NCBI RefSeq assembly: GCF_036417845.1
Contig: NC_089990.1
Span: forward strand, 4,848,001-4,912,000
Direction of reading: 5' to 3'
Source of the DNA: Apteryx mantelli
Taxonomy: Eukaryota > Chordata > Aves > Apterygiformes > Apterygidae
DNA: 64,000 nucleotides
Below are positions 10,800 through 22,530 of this stretch, in pieces. Numbering within the stretch: the stretch's first letter is position 1; every line of letters starts with the position of its first letter. A program made the position numbers and the translations under genes. The notes below the pieces were generated by a model, which was given only the letters and a program-made list of their open reading frames with translations, ran no database searches and had not been told where the DNA came from.

Positions 10800-12300
10800 G
10801 ACTTCTGCTCATTAAGAATTAAGCGTTGCTAGAAAAGAAAGATGAGCTCATCCTTCTTCCATGCCTTTGCTCACTCCGTTTTTTCTGAATGAATCATTTA
10901 AAACTTTCAGCTGGGACTGACAGCTTGGGAGAGGGACTCGGCTTTTAGTGTTGGTCCATTAGGTCTGCTGTTTGTTTGCTATTTATTACTCCATAAAACT
11001 TTGCTTTATTTTAACAAACAATTTCATCTGTCTGCAAGAATAAATAAAATACATCATTTCTTCTCCAAACCAGGCAAAGCCACATTTGCCAAGTCAGAGA
11101 CGTGTTGCCATTTTCTTGAGGCACAGCATCTGTAAAGAAAGCCTTTGCATTCCCTGGAGAACATACTTCATTCATTTCACGGTGCATGGTTCTTGATTAT
11201 CCCAGTTGAGTTTCTTAATAAAAGATGCCTGTTGTTGAAAATAATAAGCCAGAGAATATTTCCACGCTATAATTTAGCAAGTATTCTTAGCGCAGCAGTT
11301 AATAACCCAACCATTTTACAGGCAGCACTTTCCATATTTTACATCTCAATATTGAGGCTATGAGAAAGTGGAGGGTCTCCCATCAGGTCCTAAAAGACAA
11401 ACCACGTTTTCTTAACTTGGACAAAGCCTTCACTTGTTGTTAACTCAAACAGTTGAAAGGTTTTCCATTTCCACCTAACTTCCCCCTGCTTTTTGTTGTT
11501 GTTTTTAAAAAAGTAACGTCAGTGCAGAACAGGTTCCTATAAAGAGCCAAAGAAATTGAGAATGGACAGCACAGAAGCTCAGGCCAACTTCAAATGGGGA
11601 GGTGTCCAATTAGGAACATCATTAAAACACCTGGAGGTGAATTTTTACCTTGCTTATAACTTTTTGAAGAAATTATTTTAGAAATGTGAAATTACTGAGA
11701 GTTAATCCAGCTGAGAGTTTGTGTCCCAGCCAATTTATCACTAGTCCTGAAACAAGCAGAGTTCTCACTACGTGTCCTGTCTTCCATAGGGAAAAATCCA
11801 TATGTCCATTTTATTGGTATTCAGAGTCTCTATTTGTACAATGATCAGCGCGAGGCAGCAGGTGGGACTGGCACACGCCGCTGTGGCTCATGCGGGAGGC
11901 TCTGTGTTATGTTCATTAAATCAGATTTTCCAAAGAGCAGCACACAGATAATTGTCAGCAGGTCTGAGTAGGCTTTATGTCTTCCTGGATCAAGGACGTT
12001 TGCCCAGACTGGTAAACAACGACACTTTTTCTGTGCTTCGCTGAACACATCTGGATATAGAATTATTAAGCAAATGCCCTTTGATTCACAGTGGGGAGTT
12101 GTAAGTAGCTCTCGATGGGTTTACCAAATGGCATACTATGTAAGAAGGCTAATGATTTATCAACATGCAATATGCATTTACTGCACATGGGACTTAAACT
12201 AAATTGGTCCCCGATTTGAAATAAAGTATGAAGAGCAAGCAGATGAGAATAGAAACTATAGAAACTATAGTCCTAGTATGAGGCCTCTGATCCCATGGAC
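10800..12300. other. AT-rich non-coding stretch
   Basis: AT-rich sequence with few low-complexity tracts. Candidate regulatory parts are 10960-11060 (TTTATT and TTTGTTTG words) and 12060-12240 (CTAATGATTTATCA near 12150 and ATATGCATTTAC near 12170). A tandem duplication of AGAAACTAT occurs at 12251-12268. No gene or transposon was recognised. Confidence 0.6.
12251..12270. repeat. 9-base tandem duplication
   Basis: AGAAACTAT is present twice head to tail, followed by AG. It is a simple slippage-type duplication with no further copies. Confidence 0.8.
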
Positions 12301-14830
12301 ACAAGGATGGGAGATGTGAAGAACTAGCCACCGCTGCTTTCATCCATCTGGGAGCGTCTCAGTGACCCGGGGAGCCCAGGAGGTGTCTAATTGACTCTGC
12401 TTTTTTAGCAAATGGATAATTGATGGGTTGTTTGTAAATGACATTCTCATGGTTGGTTGGATACTCAGTGCAATTGGTCTGAAGTGATTGTTGGAGGCAC
12501 TGATGAGCTTTGGTCCACTTGCAGAGGGGCTGAGGTAGACAGAGCAGAAGAGCATGTGACCTCCTTGGCAATGCCTGGGCAGACATGTCAGGAGGGGTGG
12601 ATTTTTGGGCCAGTTTCACTGTTCTGGCAAGAACAAGCTTTCTCACAGCCAGAACAGAAACCTGCTGAGCTCTGAGCGCGGGCCAGCCAGCTCTTATGTC
12701 CTGACCTCCCTGCACCGCAGCATCCCCCAGCTGTCAAGCGTTCGCTCCGCTGTGCTCTCTCACTTCGATCATCAGCACTTTTCACTTCCTTTCCTGCTTT
12801 TCCAGCTGCTTATCATATGTCCTTTTTCAGGGTATTGCTCCGTTAGGGCCCTTTCTTTCACTGGTGCACAAAATTCCCTCTTACTGTTTGCCATTTGTCT
12901 TCCTACCCACAGCAGTACGGTGCTTGGAAGGGCTGTCGGGAAGTCCTGCAGTTGTCATGATCTGAAGTGATGGGAAAGCAAACAGATCCAGGCCTTTTGG
13001 AGGTTTCTTGGGGCAATTTAGATTTAGATCTAGATTTAAAATGTCTGATTCAGAGCATTGCACAGGCTATTGCAGTTCACTAGCTGTTGGGCACGAAGAG
13101 AGCAGGGCTGTCTGCGTAGATGGTGCTGGGTTTGGGGTTTGCTGTCCTTACAAGAGATTCCTGGGGGTACAGGAGCAAAGCAGAAGCTGGTGTTGCTGAT
13201 TGCCTCCCCATGCCTGTTGGGTACATCCTCTGCTCTCTCCCTTCGGGTTTCTTGCTTGGCTGCTGAACTGAATGGTCCCTTCCTGGTCCTCTTTGCTCAG
13301 CCGTTGTTGCTGCCTTCCCCAAGGTGCTCAGTGACATGGCAAATGTGAATAGATTCGGCTGGTAAATGGATGCTGAGGAGACTTTCCAAAGGAAATAGAA
13401 TGCGTGTGCAGACCCATATTTTCCAGTCCAGGCCTCCAGCAAGTAGGGCCGTGTGTCAGGCAGTGACCATGCAGTGTTGCCCACCCCAGCAGCTCTGAAA
13501 GGTCTCCTTTCTCCAAAATGTATAGATCACTTTGCCATGTAGGATTGGTGACATTGTTTTCTGATTTCTATAACTCACCAGTCTAAATCATTTATCACTT
13601 GATTTAACTGTAAAAACATGGTTGTCTTCCTACTTCCAGTGATATTTTTCTATGCAGCAGGAAGAAAGGCTCTCTACTGCTCCTTTCAAGAGCAACAAAA
13701 CTAAATGGTCAAATATTCTTAAAAAGATATGGATGGGATCTGAGGGATACCATTCCTGAGGGATATAAATATAGCCTTCTGAGGGAATAAATACATGCTG
13801 CAGATAGCTCCTAGCCCTCCTCTTTGGGCAAGGTTCATACTCTCCATGTCTAGCATGAGCAAGTGGACGTTGCAGGTCCACGCAGGAGCAGCTCTCCACT
13901 TTGGAGGTATTCGTGCTCCTGTGTGCAGCCTGTGTTACAAGGAGATCAGCAGTTTGCCAAAGCAGTGGTGTGAGGCTGTGGCTCCAAGGGATTTGAAACC
14001 CGTGTGATTTCAGGATCAGCCTGCAGTTTGGGCTGCAGATGAGACAGCAGAAAATGAGGATGGAAAGGAATTTGAATGGAGCACCGTGCAAGGAGGACCC
14101 CTGTCCTGCCAGTTGCTGCGACTTGGCCTTGCCTTCCTCTGTCACCTCCACTGGGGACCCGATGCCCTTCTAGCCATTTGCCTTTGCATGTCTCCAGTGC
14201 GCCCAGTGCGCTCAGGCTTCAACCCTGGCACAGCAGAGCATTAAAGACTCTGCAAAACCCAACCCTAATTTTCACTTTGGGGGCCTTGCATAGGATAAAG
14301 GAAGTGTCTTTTGAGGAGTCTTAGAAGTCTTTAGAGGATGAATGTTGAAACTCAGGAAGGGAGCTGGAAGCAGCCAAAGGACATAAAGGCAAAGAGGGAA
14401 ACAGGATTTGAACCAAAGAATATAAAGATAGAGATATAGAATATGTCTGCGCAAGCACCACATGGGAAGGATTTATCCCAGCCTCGAAAGTGCACACAGT
14501 GAAAATACAGGGACTTTGCTTCTGTACAGCTCTCTTATTTGAGGGCCTGAAACCGCAGTCCAAAGAGTGAATGGAGAGCTTTTATGTGCTTTACCCTTTG
14601 CCAGGATCTTCTGATGTTCCTAATAGCTGATCCACATGGTAGCTCTCTCAAAGCCACAGATTATCAGGGCAAATCAAGTTGGCTCAAGGTCCTAATATCA
14701 TATGCAGATTTTTTTTGATCAAAAATTAGATTTCACATCAGAGGAAAACTGCAGCTTCAAATCTGGCACACAGATAGGCAAGTGACTCCTTTGCAAGAGG
14801 ACTAGGTCTTGTGAAATAGTATTCATCTGT
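12301..14830. other. Non-coding stretch, no gene seen
   Basis: Mixed sequence with many short frames on both strands (the longest is 173 codons on the minus strand at 13630-14151, without a recognisable domain). A short TAGATCTA palindrome lies near 13025. A purine-rich segment at 14345-14420 ends in ACAGGATTTGAACCAAAG, which resembles the 3' part of MIR-type SINEs but is too short to call. Nothing else was seen. Confidence 0.6.
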
Positions 14831-16490
14831 TTTAATTGTTGTGCAGCTGGGTTAAGCCTTGCCTCATTACGATATCATTAGGTGCATTAATATTTTTTGA
14901 CAAAAGTACATTAAAATTGTTGATTGATCTCGGGGCGCTGTGGAGACCATGCTGGCTTTCTAGAGTGCCTGGAAATGGTTTGTGTTTTGATATGAATGAA
15001 GGTGAAAGGAATGAGAGTCTATCAGACAGATGTCCTGTACTGTGCCATTTGGTATAGGGTGTTTGCAGAGAGGGATTTGACATGGAGCATGGTATGATAG
15101 AAGGAATCTGTAAACCGGAATAAATCAAGATACAATAACATCATACCAGAGAAGACAGAAGATATACAAGATGAAAAGGTTCAGGTTCAAGTGTTCTGAG
15201 GATTGAACTCCTAATGGAAGATCCTTGATTTGTAAAAAGTTCAAAGTCTAGAAGTGAAGGGTGTGCATATCACTAGTTTCAACAGTTGTCAGTTCTCCTT
15301 CATCCTTATATCTAACTTTGAGACTGAAATTCTGTCTCACCACAAAAACTATGTGTACAAGAAATGGGCCCCGTGCTGTGATTATTTGCTGTGATTATTT
15401 AATTTGGGATGCTCTTCCTGGTTGGATTTTAGCAAACGGATCAGTCAGCTTTTCCTAGGACAGAGCAGTCTGGCTGCCTGGTGCTGGCAGCTCTCGTTGT
15501 GCTGCAAGGCTGGTGATGCTCGGCGTCCTGATCCCTCTGCTCCCAGCGCCACGTGAATAACAGAGGCTCAGCTTGGGGAAAAAGAGTTATGGAAATAACT
15601 CAAAGAGCTGAAGTCACATGGAAGAAAGAAAAAAAACATACATATTATTTTTAAATGTGTTGATTTGAAGGGGGAGGGCAGAAACATGATTTGTACAGTT
15701 TTTTGTATACCCTCAGTTTAGAGAGGGATGAGCTTGGGAGCAGGGCTGAGTGCCACCATGGGGGAGCTGGGACAGGCCACTTGATTTTTTGATGCTGAGA
15801 TGTTTTATTCCCGGCTCTGCTAGTAGAGTGCTGTACGAACAGCAGTGACTGAACTTCAAGAGTACTTGCGAGTGGTTTTTAGCTCTCTTGACTTAGCCAA
15901 GGGAAAGCAACAAGGACTCAACCAGCATTTTAATTACCACAGCATGAAAAATGTGTAGCAGTGATCAGATGGTTTCGTGGGAGATGAGATTGATGCTTGA
16001 CAGGGCACCACAGGGAGCCCATGACTTTTTGCTTGCTGTCATGCCCAGAGCAGCTCTCCCTGTCTCCCTGCTGAGGACACCAGTCTTAACCCTCACTTCG
16101 TCTCCGGTTTAACTTGTCATCTGGAAGCACTTTGTTAACCATTGCTTAGGAACGAACTAAATATGGATCCGGCCTGTCATCTCCGTTGGGTAACTCCAAC
16201 AGTGTCCTTTAAAGTGTGATTTCACATTGCAGAAGCTCCTTGACTGGGAAGAGCTTTCCCTTGTGCTCTGCACTAGTTCAGAGCATCGCTCTGATTTCTT
16301 CCTACTCCTGTCGCATACCTCAGTTCAGGTGCCTTTAGCATATTATTTACAACATGGTGGAGCGCTTTGTTCAATCTTGTAAAAAATCACTCCCTCCCAT
16401 AACATAATCTTTGTACGGTTCTATCTCCTTAAAATTTACCTGACTGGCTGGGATTAAGGCTAGAATATTTTAACATCTCTTTTTCCTATC
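14831..16490. other. AT-rich non-coding stretch with a small duplication
   Basis: The 14831-14930 part has ATTACGATATCATTAGG-type words and GTTGATTGATC near 14920, a plausible enhancer core. A 13-base unit, GCTGTGATTATTT, is tandemly duplicated at 15376-15401. An A-rich tract lies at 15624-15640. The 16120-16480 part is AT-rich and unremarkable. No gene was recognised. Confidence 0.6.
15376..15401. repeat. 13-base tandem duplication
   Basis: GCTGTGATTATTT occurs twice in direct tandem. It is a local duplication with no further copies, probably from replication slippage. Confidence 0.8.
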
Positions 16491-17369
16491 AAGCAAAATC
16501 AAAGCTCCTAAACTCTGCAGGGCTGATTGAAGTGCAATCACGCCTAATAGTTGCAGCCTGTGGGTGATTGGCTTCGGGTGCTTCTGGGAGCAAATGGCCA
16601 AAGGTGGCCACAGAGCCCGGTGGAAGTGCCCCATGGAGATGGGCACCGGGTGTGTTTGGTCCTCAGGAAGATCAGCTGGGAAATACGAGCAGCAGGTGAT
16701 GGCCCAAGGGAACATCAGGAAGGAAGTAATTAATATGGGCCTGAGGCAGTGAGGGAGATGATGTCTGACCAGCAGGAGCTTAAGCAAGCAGGAGGAGATT
16801 GGGGTGCAAAGGCAAGTGAGGAGATGCGGGTGCAAGGAAAGGGGTGTAACAGGAGCCCCCTCCCCAAGGAGGTGAGGGGACCCAGCTCTCCTGTGGTGTG
16901 TTTGCTGTGTGTGAACCAGCAGCTGCCCACAGTGCTGATGCATTTGCCCCGCACCACTTGTCTCGGGGTGAGCCTGAAGTCCCTGTGTTTTGACAGGGAG
17001 GCACTTTTCCTGACACAGTAGTAGAGACAAAACTCTTCAGCCTCAAAAGTGGGGCCTTTTCCTTTGGTACCATCTGGCACTGGCCCTGGAGGGGAGCAAG
17101 CCAGGGTGGTTTTGGGCACCCTTTTTCCAGTCTTAGTGGGAATATAGCTGTGTGTGGCTGGGGTTTGCTTTGCTTGAGCCCTGGGATTTCAGTGGCATGC
17201 ATTGGCCATGAGCAGTGCCAGGATGGCTCCAGGGATGTGAAAACCCTCCTCAAAAGGGAGGCCTTGCAGCAGCTAACACCTTGCGTGGTGCAAGGGGGTT
17301 GGTGCAGCTCTGGGAGGAGGATGCTCCAGGCTGGTGCTCTAGGGGAGGCTCCTTTGGAGGAGAATTAGC
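16491..17369. other. GC-rich non-coding stretch
   Basis: G-rich on the plus strand with overlapping minus-strand frames of 186, 157 and 129 codons at 16470-17253. These lie in different frames over the same bases and contain no recognisable domain. They follow from the scarcity of stop codons in G-rich DNA. No repeat was recognised. Confidence 0.6.
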
Positions 17370-17660
17370 TTCTATTAGAGCTAAGCTTCAACTTAATTAT
17401 TTTAGCTACACTGGGATAATTTCAATTAGCTCTTCATATCTGATGCTATCTCTCCTGTTTTACTTAGGCAAGCGTTTGCCCTGATTTTTGCTCTTGTCCA
17501 GGAGTTGGACGTGATTAAAAGTCCCGCTCGCTTTCTAGTTGCGTTGCATTTATGCTCTGCATCTCACTGTTTATCGGATTGCTCAGGATATTGAAACAAC
17601 TTATTGGAAGCAGCTTCTCTTTGATTAAACCTCATCTGTAGTGTGGAGGTGGGCTCATTT
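17370..17660. promoter_or_regulatory. Candidate conserved non-coding element
   Basis: AT-rich block beginning abruptly after GC-rich DNA. It carries AATTAGC words near 17364 and 17424, CTTAATTATTTTAG near 17391, GTGATTAAAAG near 17510 and TTTGATTAAAC near 17620. There are no simple repeats. The homeodomain- and LEF/SOX-like word density suggests an enhancer. This is inference only. Confidence 0.33.
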
Positions 17661-18800
17661 GTCTGCCTCTCTTATCGCACCAGGATCGGCTCTCAGATGA
17701 TTACAAACATTCTTATAAAGTTTTTTTTCCCCTGTGGTAGTTGCTTGGCAACTGCATCACTGTCATGTCACGCACGCAGCGGAGCTAACATGCAGGCAAT
17801 CTCCCTTTGTTTGGGGGGAAAAGGTGTACTTTGGAAAGGAAGAAGATTAAATAAAGAAAATGAGTTCTGTGAGCCTAGGTGGAAGTGACTTGTTTCCCTG
17901 GGGTGAGACATGCTAAAAATGGCACCCACAAATCTTTGCTGGGACTTGGGGACAACCTGTGCAGGTGATGGGAGAAGCAGCCTCCTCCCGGACGTGTCCT
18001 GGTCCTGAAGGGGACCCTTGGACCTGGCCTTGGGAACTGGGCTGCTGACTCCCCTTGTCCCGGGAAGCATCCTGCTATGGGGACTGAGGTTAAAAGAAAA
18101 AAATATATATATTTATTTTTCCTCCCTCTTCTGATGCTGTCTGCTGCTCCAGGATGTACTCTTCTGTTTTGTCTCTGTGATTTTTTTTTCCTGTTTCTAG
18201 GCTGCTGTATGTTTTTTATTTTACTCCCTCCTACCCAACGCATTTTCCGTACAGTTACATTCTCTAAGCCCCTCTGCCTGCCTGTCCAGCTTGGAGTGGT
18301 CAGTTGTTACGCAGATAGCTGCAGCTTTGCTCCACAACAGGCTGCTGTGCGGCACCATCTGCTTTGATCCCCCATCACAGGCGGGAGCTCTGTTGGTGTC
18401 AGGCTGGAGACCTCTGCTTGTTGTAGCTATTCCTCTGTTTTTAGGCCAGCTGATCTCCCAGGTGACTGGAAATGTCAGAGATGAGATACTGTGATCTGTC
18501 CCTGTTCAATATCAAAGTAAACTTGTGGCTGGCTTGTAATAATTGAAACCAACTTGGCTGATCGATATGTCTAAGTTTAGCTAATTCCTGCCCAAGTTCA
18601 GACTTTCTCTTTAAACAAACTTCCTTGGGTGACCTTTTATTCCTTTGCTTGCATCAGTAATTCTATCTGTTTGCATTTATCAGTGCAATAGGAGGTATGC
18701 GCTTGAGCAAGCTGCATGGGAAACTTTGATAAAAAATGTCATGAGTAAATTCTGATTTGCCAGGAAGGTTTGCAATGCATTTTCAAGAGACTTGGCTGGG
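17661..18800. other. Non-coding stretch with AT tract and acceptor-like site
   Basis: An A-rich then (AT)-rich tract lies at 18092-18120. The pyrimidine tract at 18171-18200, ending in TCTAG, is a good splice-acceptor match, but no convincing exon follows. The 18530-18720 part is AT-rich with TTAGCTAATT and TCAGTAATT words and could be regulatory. No transposon was recognised. Confidence 0.6.
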
Positions 18801-21800
18801 GGAAACCACTTCAACTCCTTCCTTGGAGGACCTTCCTGTTTTGAAGTGTCCCTTCTCTTCTGAGACTGCCCAAACCTGTCAACTGTGAATTTACCTTTTG
18901 TGAATTCTTTACCCTGTTTGAAAGTGGATCAATTAGAAAATGCCTTGCTATGAATGTAACAAAGGCGCGTCTTAACTGCTTCCATGGTAAGAAGCCAAGT
19001 AATAGAGATAGCATTTCATGTGGCTCTAGATTTGCAGTCTGTGTTGGTGCATGCCATACTGAGATCTCTTGGCATTGCACCGAAATGTCCATTTGGCTGT
19101 TTTACTCCCTCTCCCCAGTAAACATAGGCTAATGTTTCTTGGATGCACAGATGTAGCATTTCTAATGGAAAATAAATCTGCTTCATGGGAACTAGCACAA
19201 AAATCCTAGTCCTATGTTGTGATCCACTAGTGCAGACATGAGTTTGGAGGGCCTTGTTAAAGCCAGCAGGGCTTTGTGTGGGGCTCAGCACCAGATGGCC
19301 CAGGGCTGGATTGGTGCCTTTAGCTGGTAGGCAAGTTCATTGCCCTGTGATTCATTCCAAAATGAGGAAACTAGCTGAGCTTTTAGATGACAAAAGGGTG
19401 GGTGGCCTTGAAAGTGCGTAGAATCACTGTTGCACAGACAGCGTGTGAAGCAAAATGAACATGCTTTATACCTCCCCTGCTCATCTGCTCCCCAGTTCCT
19501 TGGTGTTAAAGGTCATTGAGTACTCTGCAAAACTTATCATGTCTTACTCCATGATGTCTGTCTTTCAATTGCCTCCCCTGTTGCTGCAAAGTCTGAGTGA
19601 GGGAAGCTGCCTTGGAGTTGGTTATAATTTCTCTGTGCTGTGGGAAAGCAGGAGTGAAGCAGCACAGGTGGCTCCGTGCTGGTGTGGGAAGCAGGGCTCT
19701 GCTTCATGGGCATGACCAGGGTCTCAAAAGCTGCAGTTGTCCCATACTGGAGCAAAATGAGAAATATTCTGAAGTTTTTTGAGAGCAGGGGGAGAAGCTG
19801 ACCCACTCCAGAACTGCCAAAAAGCTGGCAAGTGGCATTTGCACCCAAAATGAATACTTCCCTATCGGCTCCTCTGGAGCAGGGTGTTGCTGCTTGGAGT
19901 GAAGTGGGACCTGGTGTTTCTCTCTTCTTCCTTCTCCCCTGCCTTTCCCCCAACTTCAATCACAGCAGCCTTCCAAGGTCAGTTGAAAAGACCTTGTTCC
20001 AAAGGCTTAATTGAAGAGGCAGTTTTGCAAAACTTCGTTTTCCATGGCATGCATTTTCAGATGAGGTAGAGGTAGGGCACAGGACTTTGTCTGCAGAGCA
20101 CTGTCTTGTCCTGCCTGCTCTGACTTGCCATTGAAGACCTTCTAGTCCCTCTATTTTTAGATGTGCTGAATGCTCCCTTATATATTTTTCTAATTAACTG
20201 TCAGAACTGAAGTGGCTGCGTGTTACTGACTGTCAGAGCAGAGTTCATGCTGCGTCATAAAATGACTGGCTTCGACACCTACAAAGTAATGTGAACTGTG
20301 TATTAGGCTGCTGGTATGGGATGTTTTATTTTGTTTTTTTCCTGAGCGTGCTTGCTGTACTTAGTTCAACATCTAGGTCAGAAACAAGGGAGTCCTGTGC
20401 TGTTCTGCCTGGCTTGTCTGCCAGCTGCAGCCAGCTGCATGCTGAAACTTCAGAAAAAAATGTCCCCTGTCCCCTCGCATCAGTTACTTGCAGATCTCTC
20501 CTGACACTGCATTTTTCTAAGCCTCCCTAATGTGCCTTCCCATATCATCGCTGTTTTCAGTGGGATCCAGAGCGATCAAGTGATTTTCCCCAGTGAAGGG
20601 CAATGTGATCATCAAGCTTGTTAGACTGCTCTTAATTTTAACAATGCATTGAATCTCTCCCTGTATATTTTTGTTGACTATCACAGCTTTTCCCTGCCCT
20701 GTTTCTCATTCTCTTAGGTCTTGAGAGCTGCAGTCTTGTCGTCTTACTAGATGTTTCTCCTGGTTTGACCTTAGGTTTTGGCCTCAGCCAAGGTAAAGTT
20801 GTGCAGTGTTAGGAAACTGGGTGTGTGTGGGGGGGGTACTGCTCTGTGCAGGCTTGCATCTGAAGTTGAGTGCTTAGGAAGAAAACTCCAAATTTTGCTT
20901 TATACCTAAGCACTGCAAATTTTAAGCCAATTTCAGTGTGTTCACACTACAGTATGTCACACTGAGCTACAAACTGAACCCTGTTTGGCCAGGAGCTGGG
21001 TGAAAAAAGGAGGAAAAAAAAAATCAAAACATGTAAGCTTCATAGTCCAAACACATCTTCTCATTTCCCTGAATTTTGCTGTAAAATAGGTGCATACTGT
21101 TGGGTTATATTGTTTATATGGTTTAAGATCCTCCAGTCACCAAGACCATAGAAAAGAGCTTTGCAGATGACAGAATAGGATTCAGTTGGGGGCACAGCTG
21201 AATGCTTTTGAGCCCTAAGGGTGTCTGCAAATAGGCTAAATGGAGCCCTGCATGCTCTCGGGGTAGCATCCAGGAGTGACATGTGCATGTGAGGTTCCCT
21301 CCTTGCAAGCTCACAGGATGCAAATGCTCCCTGTGCAGGGAGCAGCACTTTGCCCAGGGTGTCTGCAGCAGAGCTGAGACCCAAGCAAGGCTCTGGCCTG
21401 CTGGGGTTGTGCTTTGATCGCAAGGTCATCCTCTATTTCTGCAGGAGGCATCTCCTATGCTTTTGACCCATGGACAGATGAAATTCAGGGCTGCTCAGTT
21501 CTGCTTTCAGCTTTTTGGAGAGAAGCCTAGAGGGTGGCAGCCACGTGGAGCAAGGGCAAAGTATTTGCATAAAACATGGGGGCAGAGCTCCAAGGGATTG
21601 AGAGCAGCATCGCCTGTATCCCTAGCTAAGGGCATACTGAACTGCACTGACAATTACAGTGTGAGGACAAGCTGAAAACTATATGGAGAGAGCTTATTTG
21701 GGAATTAAAGCAAGGCATGAGATGGGGTATGGATGCTCTGCAGGCAAAGGGAAGGCTCAGTCTCACTCAGGCTATTTCATTAAGGCCCTTCTGATGGTGG

Positions 21801-22183
21801 TAGGGTACACAAAAATATTGTATGCTGCAGCAAGTCTGCTTTATCTCCTATGTCTGCTGAATATCTGCTTCCCAAGATGTAGATACAGTATGCAAAGCAG
21901 GCTTGCACAGCTGGAACAACAGCCCTTTCCCTGCCAGAGGGAGCAGGCTCGGGATCGCATTCCTTTGGCCGTGAGTAGGAGGAGATGAAATGCCCCATTT
22001 GCACGATGGCGGGTGGAAAGACAGGCAACAGTCCCCAGGGAATGAACTGAGTATTGACTGTTGAAAGGAGATAATTGCTGGGCTTCCCATTTGCATGAAA
22101 TGCCCTCTTTCCTGTGACTGCCAGGTGGGGGTCGACAAAGACACTGATTATATTTAGCAAAACTGTGCATTTCTTACCTGGGT
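18801..22183. other. Non-coding stretch, no gene seen
   Basis: Mixed sequence. AATGAGGAAACT near 19361-19372 and a CATTTTCAGATGAGG-like string near 20051 recall MIR 3' ends but are too short to call. A (GT)4-G8 run lies at 20821-20836. Short frames on both strands up to 140 codons carry no recognisable domain. The 20150-20310 part is AT-rich. Nothing else was seen. Confidence 0.6.
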
Positions 22184-22211
22184 CCCTTTTCTTTCTCTCT
22201 CTCCTCTCTTT
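22184..22211. repeat. Pyrimidine-rich tract
   Basis: CCC-TTTT followed by CTTTCTCTCTCTCCTCTCTT forms a 28-base C/T-only tract. It could serve as a splice-acceptor tract but no adjacent AG with an exon-like follow-up is evident. Confidence 0.7.
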
Positions 22212-22214
22212 GAT

Positions 22215-22530
22215 GCTAAAATTGAAGCAGAGTGGGATCTTTGTTGCTGTTGAATAGGAAGGCTGTAATTAACTAGTCCATCATGATTGCTTTTTATACC
22301 TGAGCTCATTATAGGTAAGGTGAAGCCCTATCTGTTCCTATGATATGCTGCCATGTGACTGGATGTATAGATGCCTTTTGAACACTTTCCTAAAAGAGTG
22401 CTAATTGAACTGAGAAAGTTCCTGTAGCTATTGGGCTTCTTTCCTAAGCAGGGAGCTTCTATGTGCTGCATATATATTACTCTAATTAAGCAACTATTCA
22501 TCAGTAGCTTGACACTTGCTCACAGGGGTT
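22215..22530. promoter_or_regulatory. Candidate conserved non-coding element
   Basis: AT-rich block with GTAATTAACTAG near 22265, GCTAATTGAAC near 22400 and CTCTAATTAAGC near 22480, and no low-complexity runs. It resembles a homeodomain-responsive enhancer. Conservation is not tested. Confidence 0.33.

Noticed and set aside
16470..17253. Three overlapping minus-strand frames up to 186 codons
   Set aside because: They lie in different frames over the same G-rich DNA, so at most one could be real and none shows a recognisable domain.
18171..18200. Splice-acceptor-like pyrimidine tract
   Set aside because: The following sequence is T-rich and not exon-like, and such tracts are expected several times by chance in 64 kb.
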